Notes under the pieces: model-generated | Databases searched by the model: none | Told to the model about the DNA's origin: nothing | The model's input: only the letters and a program-made list of their open reading frames with translations | Source of the DNA: Maribacter sp. 4G9 | GTDB taxonomy: Bacteria > Bacteroidota > Bacteroidia > Flavobacteriales > Flavobacteriaceae | NCBI RefSeq assembly: GCF_002742265.1 | Contig: NZ_MDGL01000156.1 | Coordinates: 62,001 to 126,000, forward strand | DNA: 64,000 nucleotides | Direction of reading: 5' to 3' | Shown: positions 20,344-29,047 of the stretch, in pieces | Position numbering within the stretch: the stretch's first letter is position 1 | How the letters are laid out: each line of letters begins with the position of its first letter | Made by a program: the position numbers and the translations under genes

Positions 20344-23300
20344 ATGAGAACAAAACTAAATGGATTGTTGACGCTATTACTAGCGTTAATTGTGCATATT
20401 ACTTATGCACAAGAAAAAACAGTTTCCGGTACGGTTACTGACCAGGATGGTTTACCCCTCCCTGGGGTTAACATCGTGGTCCAAGGAACTACCACTGGTA
20501 CCCAAACTGATTTTGATGGTAATTACTCTATTTTGGCCTCTCAAGGTCAAACTCTAGTTTTTACGTATATAGGTCAGAAAACTGTAAGGAACGTTGTAGG
20601 TGCTAGCTCAACTGTGAATGTAACCATGGAAGACGATGCCCAAGCACTAGAGGAAGTAGTTGTTTCAGCATTAGGTGTAAAAAAAGAAGCACGAGCTTTG
20701 GGTTATGCGGTACAGACGGTAGGTACCGAAACCATCACCAAGTCTAATGCTACCGACGCACTTTCCGCTTTAACCGGGCAAGCCGCTGGTGTTCAAATCA
20801 CCAATACTTCAGGTAACGCTGGAGCTGGTAGCAGAATTGTAATTAGAGGGCAAACATCCCTTTCTGGTAATAACCAAGCTTTGTTAATTGTGGACGGTGT
20901 TCGAATTAACAACGATCAATTTGCTAGCGAAGCGAGAACTGCTGGTGTAGCGGGCTCAAACAGAGGAATGGACATTAACCCAGCTGACATTGAATCTATA
21001 AACGTACTTAAAGGTGCTGGTGCTGCCGCACTTTACGGTGTTGAAGGTGGTAACGGTGTTATTGTAATTACTACGAAGAAGGGTAAGGCCGGAAAATTTG
21101 TAGTTAATGTAAGATCGAACGTCACCCTTACCGAAGCAAACAAATTTCCAGACCTACAAAACGAATGGGTTCAAGGATTCAATGGCGAATGGCTAGGGCC
21201 TGAAACCGGTACTTTTGGTAGTTGGGGGCCCAGCAGTGAAAATCTATATTGGGACGGCTCTGACTACGCCTACGATAAAAATGGTAGAATTGTTGTTGGT
21301 GATACTGGAGGTCTGAAAAAATATCAACCTTACGACCCTTTTGAAGTTTTTACAACAGGTGTTACTACAGAAAATACTTTTTCAATTTCAGGAGGTGGCG
21401 AGAAGACTACTTTTAGAATGTCTTACGGTAAACTTTCTGAAAAAGGGATTATACCAAAGAATGACTTTGATAGAAATACCTTGAATTTTTCAGGTTCTGC
21501 CCAAATAAGTGAAAGATTTAATGTAAACATGTCTGGAACTTATACTAATTCCCAAGCTTACAGGATACAACAAGGTAGTAATATTTCAGGATTTATGTTG
21601 GGTTTGTTAAGAACGCCTCCATCATTTGATAATAGCAATGGTAACGGCAACCAAGCCGTAAATGATCCCTCAACATATGAATTTGCAGATGGTTCGCAAA
21701 GAAACTACCGGGGTGGTGGTGGTTATGACAACCCGTATTGGATTATCAATAATACCCCGCGCACCGATGAAGTAAATCGTTTTGTAGGTAGTGTTGGTTT
21801 TACCTATAAAATTGCGGATTGGTTGAATTTGGCGGGGAACATAGGTATAGATACCTATGCCGACGATAGGGTACAGTTTTTTGATATTGGTTCAAGAACT
21901 AACCCAGCCGGAACTGTAATTTACGACAACTACAATTATAGGCATACCGACAATTACTTTAACGTGAACGGAAATATTGACATCACCGATGATTTTAGTT
22001 TTGGTTATTTGCTAGGTACGAATATCTATTCTGAAAGATATACCAACACTTATACACAAGGTGACCAATTAGGTATAAAAGGTTTTAACAATATTACTAA
22101 CGCGTCTATTGTACAAGGTGATTATGATATCACTAGAGAGAAAAACATTGGTTTTTATGGGCAATTGGATTTTGAATACAAAAGAATGTTATATCTAACA
22201 TTGACAGGTAGACAAGATTATCTTTCAACCTTGGAAGATCCTGTGAACTATCAGCTATCTGATTTGGCCTTGTTTTACCCATCAGCAAATTTAGGTTTTG
22301 TATTTAGCGAATTGACAGGTACGGGTGATTTTCTTTCTTTTGGTAAGTTAAGAGCGTCATGGGCACAAGTAGGAGCCGGTGCTCCCGATGCTTATGCCAC
22401 TTCTACTACTTACGAAGTAGCTGATATAGGTGATGGATGGACAACGGGTGTAACTTTCCCATTTCAAGGTAATGCAGGTTTCCAGATTAATGATGATTTA
22501 GGTAACAATACTTTAGTACCTTCTACCATTACCTCTCAGGAGATTGGTTTAGACCTTCGTTTGTTCAAAAACAGATTGTCATTTGATTTGGCCTGGTATC
22601 ACAGGTTGGCGGAAGACCAAATTCTTGCCGTGCCGATTGCTCGTTCCTCTGGATCCAATTCCAGTTTTTTAAATTCGGGAGAATTGGAAACCAATGGATA
22701 TGAAGCTACCGTAAATGCTAAAATTATTGACGGAGAAAACTTTAAATACAATTTAGGAATCAACTTTGATAAAAGTGAAACAATTGTAAATGCATTGGCA
22801 CCGGGCGTTAACACACAATCTCTTGGTGGTTTTGTTATCTCGAACATTCCTGGAGAGCGTTTTGGGCAAATCTATGGCGGAGCCTTTCTTAGAGATGATG
22901 CAGGAAACATCATTATTGACGATAATCCCGATAGTGCGAACTTCGGTTATCAAATTCAGGACCCACAACAGCGCGTTATAGGAGACCCAACACCAGATTT
23001 CACCATAGGTTTCAACAATACCTTTACTTACAAAGATTTAACATTGAATTTCCTATTTGAATGGAAAGAAGGGGGTGATATGTGGAACGGAACCGATTGG
23101 GCCCTAACCTGGGCAGGTACTTCTTCGGTAACCGAAGATAGAGGTACTACAAGAGTCATTACAGGTGTAAAACAGTCTGACGGTTCTGTCAACGATATTC
23201 CTGCTGAGATTAACGAATATTTTTATCGTTCGAGTGGGTTGAATGGTTTTGGTAATGTTGACGAACATTTTGTACAAGATGCCTCATGGCTTCGTTTGAG

Positions 23301-23523
23301 AACTTTGAATCTTACTTATGATTTAACCAACACTATCAAAAGTGATTTCTTTTCGAACATTAGTGTCTCTTTTACCGGTAATAATCTATGGTTAGACACT
23401 CCGTATACAGGGGTCGATCCAGAAACTAGTTTGACTGGTGCAGGTAGTAACGCTCAGGGGGTAGACTATTTCAACAATCCAGGTACAAAATCTTACGGTT
23501 TTGGTGTTAATTTAACATTCTAA
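20344..23523 (+). CDS. SusC/RagA-family TonB-dependent receptor
   Basis: Outer-membrane transporter (1059 aa) that imports a macromolecule-derived ligand using TonB energy. A signal peptide (about 1-22, ending ITYAQ) precedes a carboxypeptidase-D-like regulatory domain (about 26-105, DQDGLPLPGVNIVVQGTTTG). The plug follows (about 115-230, with LTGQAAGVQITNTSGNAGAG and the SusC signature NVLKGAGAAALYGVEGGNGV), then a long beta-barrel ending in the aromatic GFGVNLTF. It is followed after 10 bp by its SusD-like partner. No glycoside hydrolase, peptidase or regulator flanks the pair, so the substrate cannot be inferred; this is an orphan SusCD locus. Confidence 0.95.
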   Translation: MRTKLNGLLTLLLALIVHITYAQEKTVSGTVTDQDGLPLPGVNIVVQGTTTGTQTDFDGNYSILASQGQTLVFTYIGQKTVRNVVGASSTVNVTMEDDAQALEEVVVSALGVKKEARALGYAVQTVGTETITKSNATDALSALTGQAAGVQITNTSGNAGAGSRIVIRGQTSLSGNNQALLIVDGVRINNDQFASEARTAGVAGSNRGMDINPADIESINVLKGAGAAALYGVEGGNGVIVITTKKGKAGKFVVNVRSNVTLTEANKFPDLQNEWVQGFNGEWLGPETGTFGSWGPSSENLYWDGSDYAYDKNGRIVVGDTGGLKKYQPYDPFEVFTTGVTTENTFSISGGGEKTTFRMSYGKLSEKGIIPKNDFDRNTLNFSGSAQISERFNVNMSGTYTNSQAYRIQQGSNISGFMLGLLRTPPSFDNSNGNGNQAVNDPSTYEFADGSQRNYRGGGGYDNPYWIINNTPRTDEVNRFVGSVGFTYKIADWLNLAGNIGIDTYADDRVQFFDIGSRTNPAGTVIYDNYNYRHTDNYFNVNGNIDITDDFSFGYLLGTNIYSERYTNTYTQGDQLGIKGFNNITNASIVQGDYDITREKNIGFYGQLDFEYKRMLYLTLTGRQDYLSTLEDPVNYQLSDLALFYPSANLGFVFSELTGTGDFLSFGKLRASWAQVGAGAPDAYATSTTYEVADIGDGWTTGVTFPFQGNAGFQINDDLGNNTLVPSTITSQEIGLDLRLFKNRLSFDLAWYHRLAEDQILAVPIARSSGSNSSFLNSGELETNGYEATVNAKIIDGENFKYNLGINFDKSETIVNALAPGVNTQSLGGFVISNIPGERFGQIYGGAFLRDDAGNIIIDDNPDSANFGYQIQDPQQRVIGDPTPDFTIGFNNTFTYKDLTLNFLFEWKEGGDMWNGTDWALTWAGTSSVTEDRGTTRVITGVKQSDGSVNDIPAEINEYFYRSSGLNGFGNVDEHFVQDASWLRLRTLNLTYDLTNTIKSDFFSNISVSFTGNNLWLDTPYTGVDPETSLTGAGSNAQGVDYFNNPGTKSYGFGVNLTF

Positions 23524-23533
23524 AAAAAAAGTA

Positions 23534-24865
23534 ATGAAGAAAAATATAATATTCAAAGGATTTTTAATATCCCTGTTAAGTTTGAGCTTTTCTTGCGAGA
23601 ACTTCTTAGAAGGCACGAACGAGAACCCAAACGATCCCGTTGCAGTTTCACCAGGAGCCTTATTAGCTCCAGCGGAGTTAACCTTGGCTTATGCCTACAA
23701 TTCTAACCTTTCTCGCTGGTCTGGACTTTTTACCCAGCATGTAAAAGGTGTTGCTAGACAACAATCTGGTTTCGACGGCTATAATTTTACGGCCTCTAAC
23801 TTTGATACAGATTGGGCTAACCTATATGTTGATGTACTTCAGAATTTAGAAATAATTATTACAGATTCTCAAGCGAATGGTTACAATCATTATTTGGGCG
23901 CTGCGCAAACACTTAAGGCTTATACCTTAATGCTGATGACCGATTATTGGAACAGTATTCCTTACACCGAGGCTTTTCAAGGTGTGGGGAATTTACAGCC
24001 TGCCTTTGATAGCCAAGCTTTAATCTATGATGAGGTGCATAGCTTGTTGTCGTCAGCTAGAACTAGTTTTAGTGGGACAAACGGTGCATTATCGTTTGAT
24101 GCCGATCTTATCTATGGTGGTGACGTTGCGCTATGGATAAAAGCTTCCCATGCCATTGATGCAAGAGCATACCTTCATCAAGCACCGCTTAGCGATGCAA
24201 ATTACACCGCAGCTCTAAACTCTGCTAGCCAGGCTTTTGACTCTTCAGCAGATGATATGACTTTCCAATTTGGAGATGCTGCAACTACAGCAGCACCATG
24301 GTATCAGTTTAATAGAGATCGAGGTGATATTGGCTTTAACTCTACTTTTGGAGACGCTTTGGATGCTGTTAACGACCCAAGGCGAGACATCTATGATGGT
24401 GATGCTGACATTGACAATTTTGGCGATGTTGTTGATACTCATGAGTATTTTGTTATAGATCAGGCAGTAGAATTAACTTCGTACAGAGAAATGTTGTTCT
24501 TAAGAGCTGAAGCACTACTTGCAACTGGGGGCTCTCAGGCAGACATTCGAACAGCCTACTTGGCAGCCATTGAAAGTTCTTTTGCAAGGGTAGGTTTAGA
24601 AGCCGAGTATGCTGCTTACATTGCGCAACCAGCTGTTGCTCCTGCAACCATAACGTTGGAAGATGTAATGACACAAAAGTGGTTTGCTTCATATGGTGAA
24701 CCAGAATCATTTACTGATTGGAGAAGAACCGGAATACCAGTGCTTGAACCCAACAATGGGGTTTCTATACCTAGAAGATGGCTTTATCCACAAACTGAAA
24801 TTGAGTTGAATTCTAATACACCTGATGCAACATTAACTGACAGGGTTGATTGGGATGTTAATTAA
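23534..24865 (+). CDS. SusD/RagB-family outer-membrane lipoprotein
   Basis: Surface lipoprotein (443 aa) forming the lid over the SusC-like channel. A lipoprotein signal peptide ends at LSFSC (Cys21). The sequence fits the SusD-like_2 branch (PF12771 type): NPNDPVAVSPGALLAPAEL, a tetratricopeptide-like segment with LGAAQTLKAYTLMLMTDYWN and IPYTEAFQG, and the C-terminal TDWRRTGIPVLEPN motif. A clear terminator follows, so susC-susD form a two-gene unit. Ligand unknown. Confidence 0.92.
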   Translation: MKKNIIFKGFLISLLSLSFSCENFLEGTNENPNDPVAVSPGALLAPAELTLAYAYNSNLSRWSGLFTQHVKGVARQQSGFDGYNFTASNFDTDWANLYVDVLQNLEIIITDSQANGYNHYLGAAQTLKAYTLMLMTDYWNSIPYTEAFQGVGNLQPAFDSQALIYDEVHSLLSSARTSFSGTNGALSFDADLIYGGDVALWIKASHAIDARAYLHQAPLSDANYTAALNSASQAFDSSADDMTFQFGDAATTAAPWYQFNRDRGDIGFNSTFGDALDAVNDPRRDIYDGDADIDNFGDVVDTHEYFVIDQAVELTSYREMLFLRAEALLATGGSQADIRTAYLAAIESSFARVGLEAEYAAYIAQPAVAPATITLEDVMTQKWFASYGEPESFTDWRRTGIPVLEPNNGVSIPRRWLYPQTEIELNSNTPDATLTDRVDWDVN

Positions 24866-24891
24866 CATTTAATATATTAATTTATATTTTG

Positions 24892-24923
24892 ACCCTGTGG
24901 ATTTTTAATTCACAGGGTTTTTT
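24892..24923 (+). terminator. Intrinsic terminator after susCD-like genes
   Basis: ACCCTGTG, an 11-nt loop, CACAGGGT and a T-run (24918-24923). Perfect 8-bp stem placed 26 bp after the SusD-like stop. Confidence 0.9.
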
Positions 24924-25192
24924 AATTCCTTCAACTTCAAAAAGTCGAGTTAATCTCCTAATTCAGAAGCTAATGGCTTGTTATTACGAACATGTGTAAT
25001 CTTTAAACCCTTTTTCGCTGTGCATGCCTGGCATCTTCCCCAAACTACACAACCGTCTACACTAGTAGGGTTAACAACTACAATTTAGTTTTTCGTAATA
25101 GTCTCTTTGAATTGTTTTTTGTGTTAAATAAAGAAAGAATAGTTTAAAATCCAAATAGTTTCCAACCTAATATTTAAATATATCTTTGTTCA
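24924..25192. other. Intergenic region with a possible relict reading frame
   Basis: Together with the preceding terminator this gap spans 327 bp. On the minus strand 24950-25084 is an open frame of 44 codons with no ATG, GTG or TTG start, containing VDGCVVWGRCQACTAKKG and ending NKPLASELGD. Its composition looks protein-like, but upstream frames do not extend it. It may be the 3' remnant of a decayed gene or chance. The right end holds the rlmB promoter. Confidence 0.35.
25159..25188 (+). promoter_or_regulatory. Probable rlmB promoter
   Basis: TTTC (25159-25162), 18 bp, then TATCTTTG (25181-25188), a perfect TAnnTTTG box with a near-consensus -33 element. The box ends 4 bp before the ATG, implying a very short or absent 5' leader. 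Confidence 0.6.
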
Positions 25193-25933
25193 ATGGAAAA
25201 AACTACTCAAATCTACGGCATAAGAGCTATCATCGAAGCTGTAAATTCTAATGAAGAAATTGACAAAGTCTTTCTACAAAAAGGATTAAAAGGTGATTTA
25301 ATCCGAGATTTGGAAAATCTTCTCCGTAAAAAAGAGATTACAATTGCCTATGTACCTGTTGAAAAACTAAATAGACTCACAAAAAACAACCACCAAGGTG
25401 CCGTTGCTAACATATCTCCTATTACTTTCTATACGTTAGAGGAACTCGTAGAAAAGTCAGAAGGCAAAGAGAAACCCGCTTTATTTTTACTTCTAGACCA
25501 ATTATCAGATGTTCGCAACTTTGGTGCTATCATCCGCACCGCAGAATGTACGGGAGTAGATGGTATTATCATTCAAAAAAAAGGTGCTGCACCTGTAACA
25601 GCGGATACAGTAAAGACCTCTGCAGGTGCCGCCTTTAAAGTTCCCATTGCAAAAGTGGGCCACATTAAAGATGCCATATTCTTTTTACAAGCTTCAGGGG
25701 TTAAAGTTGTATCTGCAACTGAAAAAACCAATGACTTAATTTATGACATTTCGTTGAAGGAACCTTTGGCAATCGTTATGGGAGCGGAAGATCAAGGTAT
25801 ATCCCCTTCCATTCTAAAAGCTTCGGATCATTGCGCCAAACTGCCTTTACTGGGTGAAATCGAATCGCTGAACGTCTCCGTCGCCTGTGCGGTTTTCCTT
25901 TACGAGACCGTTAGACAACGAACAAGAAATTGA
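25193..25933 (+). CDS. rlmB: 23S rRNA (guanosine-2'-O)-methyltransferase RlmB-like
   Basis: SpoU/TrmH-family SPOUT methyltransferase (246 aa), predicted to methylate the 2'-OH of a 23S rRNA guanosine (G2251 in E. coli) using SAM. The N-terminal substrate-binding domain (about 1-80, IYGIRAIIEAVNSNEEIDKV) precedes the knotted domain. Family motifs are LLLDQLSDVRNFGAIIRTAE (motif 1), IVMGAEDQGISPSIL (motif 2) and LLGEIESLNVSVACAVFLYE (motif 3). Its stop directly abuts that of the convergent rhomboid gene. Exact rRNA target is inferred from family only. Confidence 0.9.
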   Translation: MEKTTQIYGIRAIIEAVNSNEEIDKVFLQKGLKGDLIRDLENLLRKKEITIAYVPVEKLNRLTKNNHQGAVANISPITFYTLEELVEKSEGKEKPALFLLLDQLSDVRNFGAIIRTAECTGVDGIIIQKKGAAPVTADTVKTSAGAAFKVPIAKVGHIKDAIFFLQASGVKVVSATEKTNDLIYDISLKEPLAIVMGAEDQGISPSILKASDHCAKLPLLGEIESLNVSVACAVFLYETVRQRTRN

Positions 25934-26689
25934 TTACTCTTCTTCCCGCTCATTTTTTTCAGAAGATTTGTAGATATACCGTATTGTGATTTTGCTATTT
26001 TCTTCCTGCTCCTCCTCTGGATGCTGAGGGTTTTCTATAAAATTCCCTTCAGCATCAAAATGTTTTAAAAAAGGATCATCGGCTTCGTTATAATCCTCCC
26101 GCTCCCAATCGTATTTTTTAGGTTTGGGGACCTTGGAGTCGAAAACAAGTGCGAATATCAATCCAGTTAAGAAGCCTGCCAAATGTCCTTCCCAGGAAAT
26201 TCCTTCCTTTACAGGGAAAATATACCATAGAAGACTCCCATAAATAAATACCACTACAAGAGATAGTGCGATGAGTCTGTAATGTTTGGCAAAAACACCT
26301 TTAAAAAAAATAAAACTTGCCAAAACATAAATCAGTCCACTTGCGCCGATATGATAGGAAGGTCTACCAATACTCCAGGTAATCATACCTGATAACACAA
26401 TACCCAAAAGAACGACCCGCAACGCAATACTTCTGTAGAAATAGAAAAGGGCAGCCAATAATATGGCCAAAGGTATGGTATTATTGTACAAATGCTCCAA
26501 AGAACCGTGTATGAAGGGACTGAATACAATCCCTTTAAATCCTGCCAAACTTCTAGGGTAGATCCCAAATTCGTTATAATTGGTCTTATTCAATAATTCC
26601 ATCCAATACACAGACCAAATGGCCAGTACTCCAAGGAGTGGAGCCAGCAAAACGGAATTGGAAAATTTGAAATGTTCTGAATCGGACAT
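25934..26689 (-). CDS. Rhomboid-family intramembrane serine protease
   Basis: Six-helix inner-membrane protease (251 aa) that cleaves transmembrane substrates. The catalytic dyad is visible as GASG (Ser117) and WEGHLAG (His169). The preceding HGSLEHLYNN segment (His61, His66, Asn70) matches the conserved HxxxHLxxN loop. The last 60 residues are hydrophilic and acidic (EDYNEADDPFLKHFD and onward), a cytoplasmic tail. It is convergent with rlmB with no intergenic DNA. Substrate unknown. Confidence 0.9.
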   Translation of the reverse strand: MSDSEHFKFSNSVLLAPLLGVLAIWSVYWMELLNKTNYNEFGIYPRSLAGFKGIVFSPFIHGSLEHLYNNTIPLAILLAALFYFYRSIALRVVLLGIVLSGMITWSIGRPSYHIGASGLIYVLASFIFFKGVFAKHYRLIALSLVVVFIYGSLLWYIFPVKEGISWEGHLAGFLTGLIFALVFDSKVPKPKKYDWEREDYNEADDPFLKHFDAEGNFIENPQHPEEEQEENSKITIRYIYKSSEKNEREEE

Positions 26690-26822
26690 AGAAACAAAAT
26701 AACAATTAATCGGCCAAAAATGGGAATCGGTTAAATTGTCATTTCTAGGTCAACTCCCAAAAAGTAGTATATATTGTACCCTTTCCAAATTAATTTCCTC
26801 CAGTTTATTCTATTTTTACATC

Positions 26823-28100
26823 ATGAACGAGCCTTTAGCAGAACGAGTACGTCCACAAAACCTGGAGGAATATATTAGCCAGAACCACTTGGTTGGCGAA
26901 CATGGTTCCTTAACACATCAGATAAAAAAGGGTGTTATTCCTTCCTTGATTTTATGGGGACCACCGGGCACCGGCAAAACGACCTTGGCCAATATCATTG
27001 CCAAGGAGAGCGGGCGCCCATTCTACGTTCTCAGTGCCATAAACAGCGGGGTAAAGGATATTAGGGAGGTCATTGAAAAGGCAAAGCAAGCAGGCGGTCT
27101 GTTCACTGCCAAGAACCCAATTCTGTTTATAGACGAGATCCACCGCTTTAGCAAGTCGCAACAGGATTCGCTGCTAGCTGCCGTTGAAAAAGGATGGGTG
27201 ACTTTAATAGGCGCTACCACGGAGAATCCAAGTTTTGAGGTAATTCCTGCACTTCTGTCAAGGTGCCAAGTTTACGTTCTGAATCCCTTTGGGAAGGAGG
27301 ACTTGGAACTTCTTCTAAAACGCGCCATAGAAAATGATGCCGTCCTTAAAAAGAAAAAGATTATCCTCAAGGAAACCGAGGCTCTTTTGCGACTTTCCGG
27401 TGGGGATGGAAGAAAATTACTGAATGTCTTTGAACTCGTAATCAATTCCGAACCAACCGAAAATATTGTAATCACGGACGACCTGGTCCTATCCAAAGCA
27501 CAGAAAAATACCGTTTTGTACGACAAGACCGGGGAGCAGCATTATGACATTGTATCCGCGTTCATTAAATCGATCCGAGGAAGCGACCCCAATGGGGCCG
27601 TCTATTGGCTGGCCCGAATGATCGAAGGCGGTGAAGATGTAAAATTCATTGCCAGAAGAATGCTGATCTCTGCTTCGGAGGACATCGGACTTGCCAACCC
27701 AACGGCCCTTGTCATTGCGAATACCACTTTCCAGGCCGTAACCACTATTGGATACCCTGAGGCCCGTATTATCCTAAGCCAGTGCGCCGTCTATTTGGCC
27801 ACCTCACCAAAGAGCAACGCTAGTTACATGGCCATTGGTAAGGCACAGCAAACGGTACGCCAAACGGGAAATCTTTCGGTTCCTTTACATTTAAGAAATG
27901 CCCCCACCAAACTAATGAAGGACCTGGGCTATGGTGAAGACTATAAGTATGCGCACGACTTCGAGAATAATTTTGTCAACGAAGAATTCCTCCCAGAGGA
28001 ATTGTCAGGGACCACGTTTTACCAGCCTGGTAAAAATCAAAGGGAAAATGCACTGACCGACTTTTTGAAAAAACGCTGGAAGGACAAGTATGATTTTTAG
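26823..28100 (+). CDS. rarA: Replication-associated recombination protein A (MgsA/RarA)
   Basis: AAA+ ATPase (425 aa) acting at stalled replication forks. It begins MNEPLAERVRPQNLEEYISQ; the frame is open upstream to 26736 but those residues (FLGQLPKSSIY and on) have no family match, so the ATG at 26823 is preferred. Walker A is GPPGTGKTTLAN, Walker B LFIDEIHRFSKSQQD, sensor 1 GATTENPSFEV. The C-terminal oligomerisation domain follows (SIRGSDPNGAVYWLARMIEGG, PEARIILSQCAVYLA). Its last four bases interlock with the stop of the next, convergent gene. Confidence 0.94.
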   Translation: MNEPLAERVRPQNLEEYISQNHLVGEHGSLTHQIKKGVIPSLILWGPPGTGKTTLANIIAKESGRPFYVLSAINSGVKDIREVIEKAKQAGGLFTAKNPILFIDEIHRFSKSQQDSLLAAVEKGWVTLIGATTENPSFEVIPALLSRCQVYVLNPFGKEDLELLLKRAIENDAVLKKKKIILKETEALLRLSGGDGRKLLNVFELVINSEPTENIVITDDLVLSKAQKNTVLYDKTGEQHYDIVSAFIKSIRGSDPNGAVYWLARMIEGGEDVKFIARRMLISASEDIGLANPTALVIANTTFQAVTTIGYPEARIILSQCAVYLATSPKSNASYMAIGKAQQTVRQTGNLSVPLHLRNAPTKLMKDLGYGEDYKYAHDFENNFVNEEFLPEELSGTTFYQPGKNQRENALTDFLKKRWKDKYDF

Positions 28101-29035
28101 AACTTGATGTTCAACGATTTTTGAACCAAGTTTTCTCCCTCATAATATTCAAAAATCCATTGGCCATCTTTTTGGTAGACCATCCCACTTTTTTGATCGG
28201 ATTGGGCCATAAACATATTTTCGTTGGAACTTTTGAACAATAACATTCGAACTTTTGGGGTATTGTCCACCAATTGATAGCCGTTGGCAATTTCCTGGGC
28301 GTACCAAATTTCCTCGTTTTCCGAAACTTGTGATTCATTCTTTGAGCCGATGTTAGAAGGAACGGGCTCCAAACTTTTATAGGATTGGTTTTCGGTCGTA
28401 GCCTCCTGTATTACCACAGGATTCTGGTTTTTGGGAGCCTTTCGCTGTACCTTATCGGTATTGATACCCTTTGGTTCCATTCTTTCAGCTATTTCCTTGT
28501 TCTTCAAACTTCTAACATCGTTCTTAAAATTCAATGTCAATGTCTCTTTGGTCTCTTGGCCTCCAGAGTAGGTATACGCTACGCCATCCAAACTTTGCAT
28601 GGCCTCTCCAATTGCCTCATTGTAGGCCGACTTGTATTCCTTAATCTTGCTCTTGCCTTGCTGGGTTTCAAAAACATCCAGACCATTGCAATCTTTAAGC
28701 ACCAAGGTAGTTTTAGTGGTAAACATGGAGGAGTCATCTAAAAGATCCACCCATAGGCCCAGACACCTATCAATAGCAAGGTCCTTAGGAAGTACATCTT
28801 CATAGACCGTATTGAATCCCCTTTCAGAAAGCAGGTATTTAATCAAAGTACTGGTTTGATGCTGATTCGCTTCCCTAAAAGCATCAAAACGCTTTGGAAC
28901 GACAATATATTTGTAATCGTTCAAATTTATCTGAGCTGAAATTAGATTTCCACATGAAATCGCTAGGACTAATATAAAGGTTCTCAAAATAAAGGGTATT
29001 TTAATTTGTGAAAGTAAATGAAAAAAGCATGCCAA
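28097..29035 (-). CDS. Secreted protein of unknown function
   Basis: A 312-aa protein with a hydrophobic N-terminal segment (about 15-33, FILRTFILVLAISCGNLISAQ-like) consistent with export, ending in the frequent flavobacterial SAQ cleavage region. The mature part starts NLNDYKYIVVPKRFDAFREA, a segment I associate with conserved flavobacterial proteins that lack an assigned function. A polar Lys/Asn-rich linker (about 175-235) separates it from a C-terminal region with YQLVDNTPKVRMLLF and WIFEYYEGENLVQKSLNIKF. It is the last gene of the mpl-radC run and follows the porin-like gene by 12 bp, suggesting an envelope role. The first methionine may not be the real start. Confidence 0.75.
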   Translation of the reverse strand: MACFFHLLSQIKIPFILRTFILVLAISCGNLISAQINLNDYKYIVVPKRFDAFREANQHQTSTLIKYLLSERGFNTVYEDVLPKDLAIDRCLGLWVDLLDDSSMFTTKTTLVLKDCNGLDVFETQQGKSKIKEYKSAYNEAIGEAMQSLDGVAYTYSGGQETKETLTLNFKNDVRSLKNKEIAERMEPKGINTDKVQRKAPKNQNPVVIQEATTENQSYKSLEPVPSNIGSKNESQVSENEEIWYAQEIANGYQLVDNTPKVRMLLFKSSNENMFMAQSDQKSGMVYQKDGQWIFEYYEGENLVQKSLNIKF

Positions 29036-29047
29036 AAAACTACCGAC

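Noticed and set aside
26736-26822. Upstream extension of rarA by 29 residues
   Set aside because: The added residues have no resemblance to the RarA family, whereas MNEPLAERVRP at 26823 matches the usual start.
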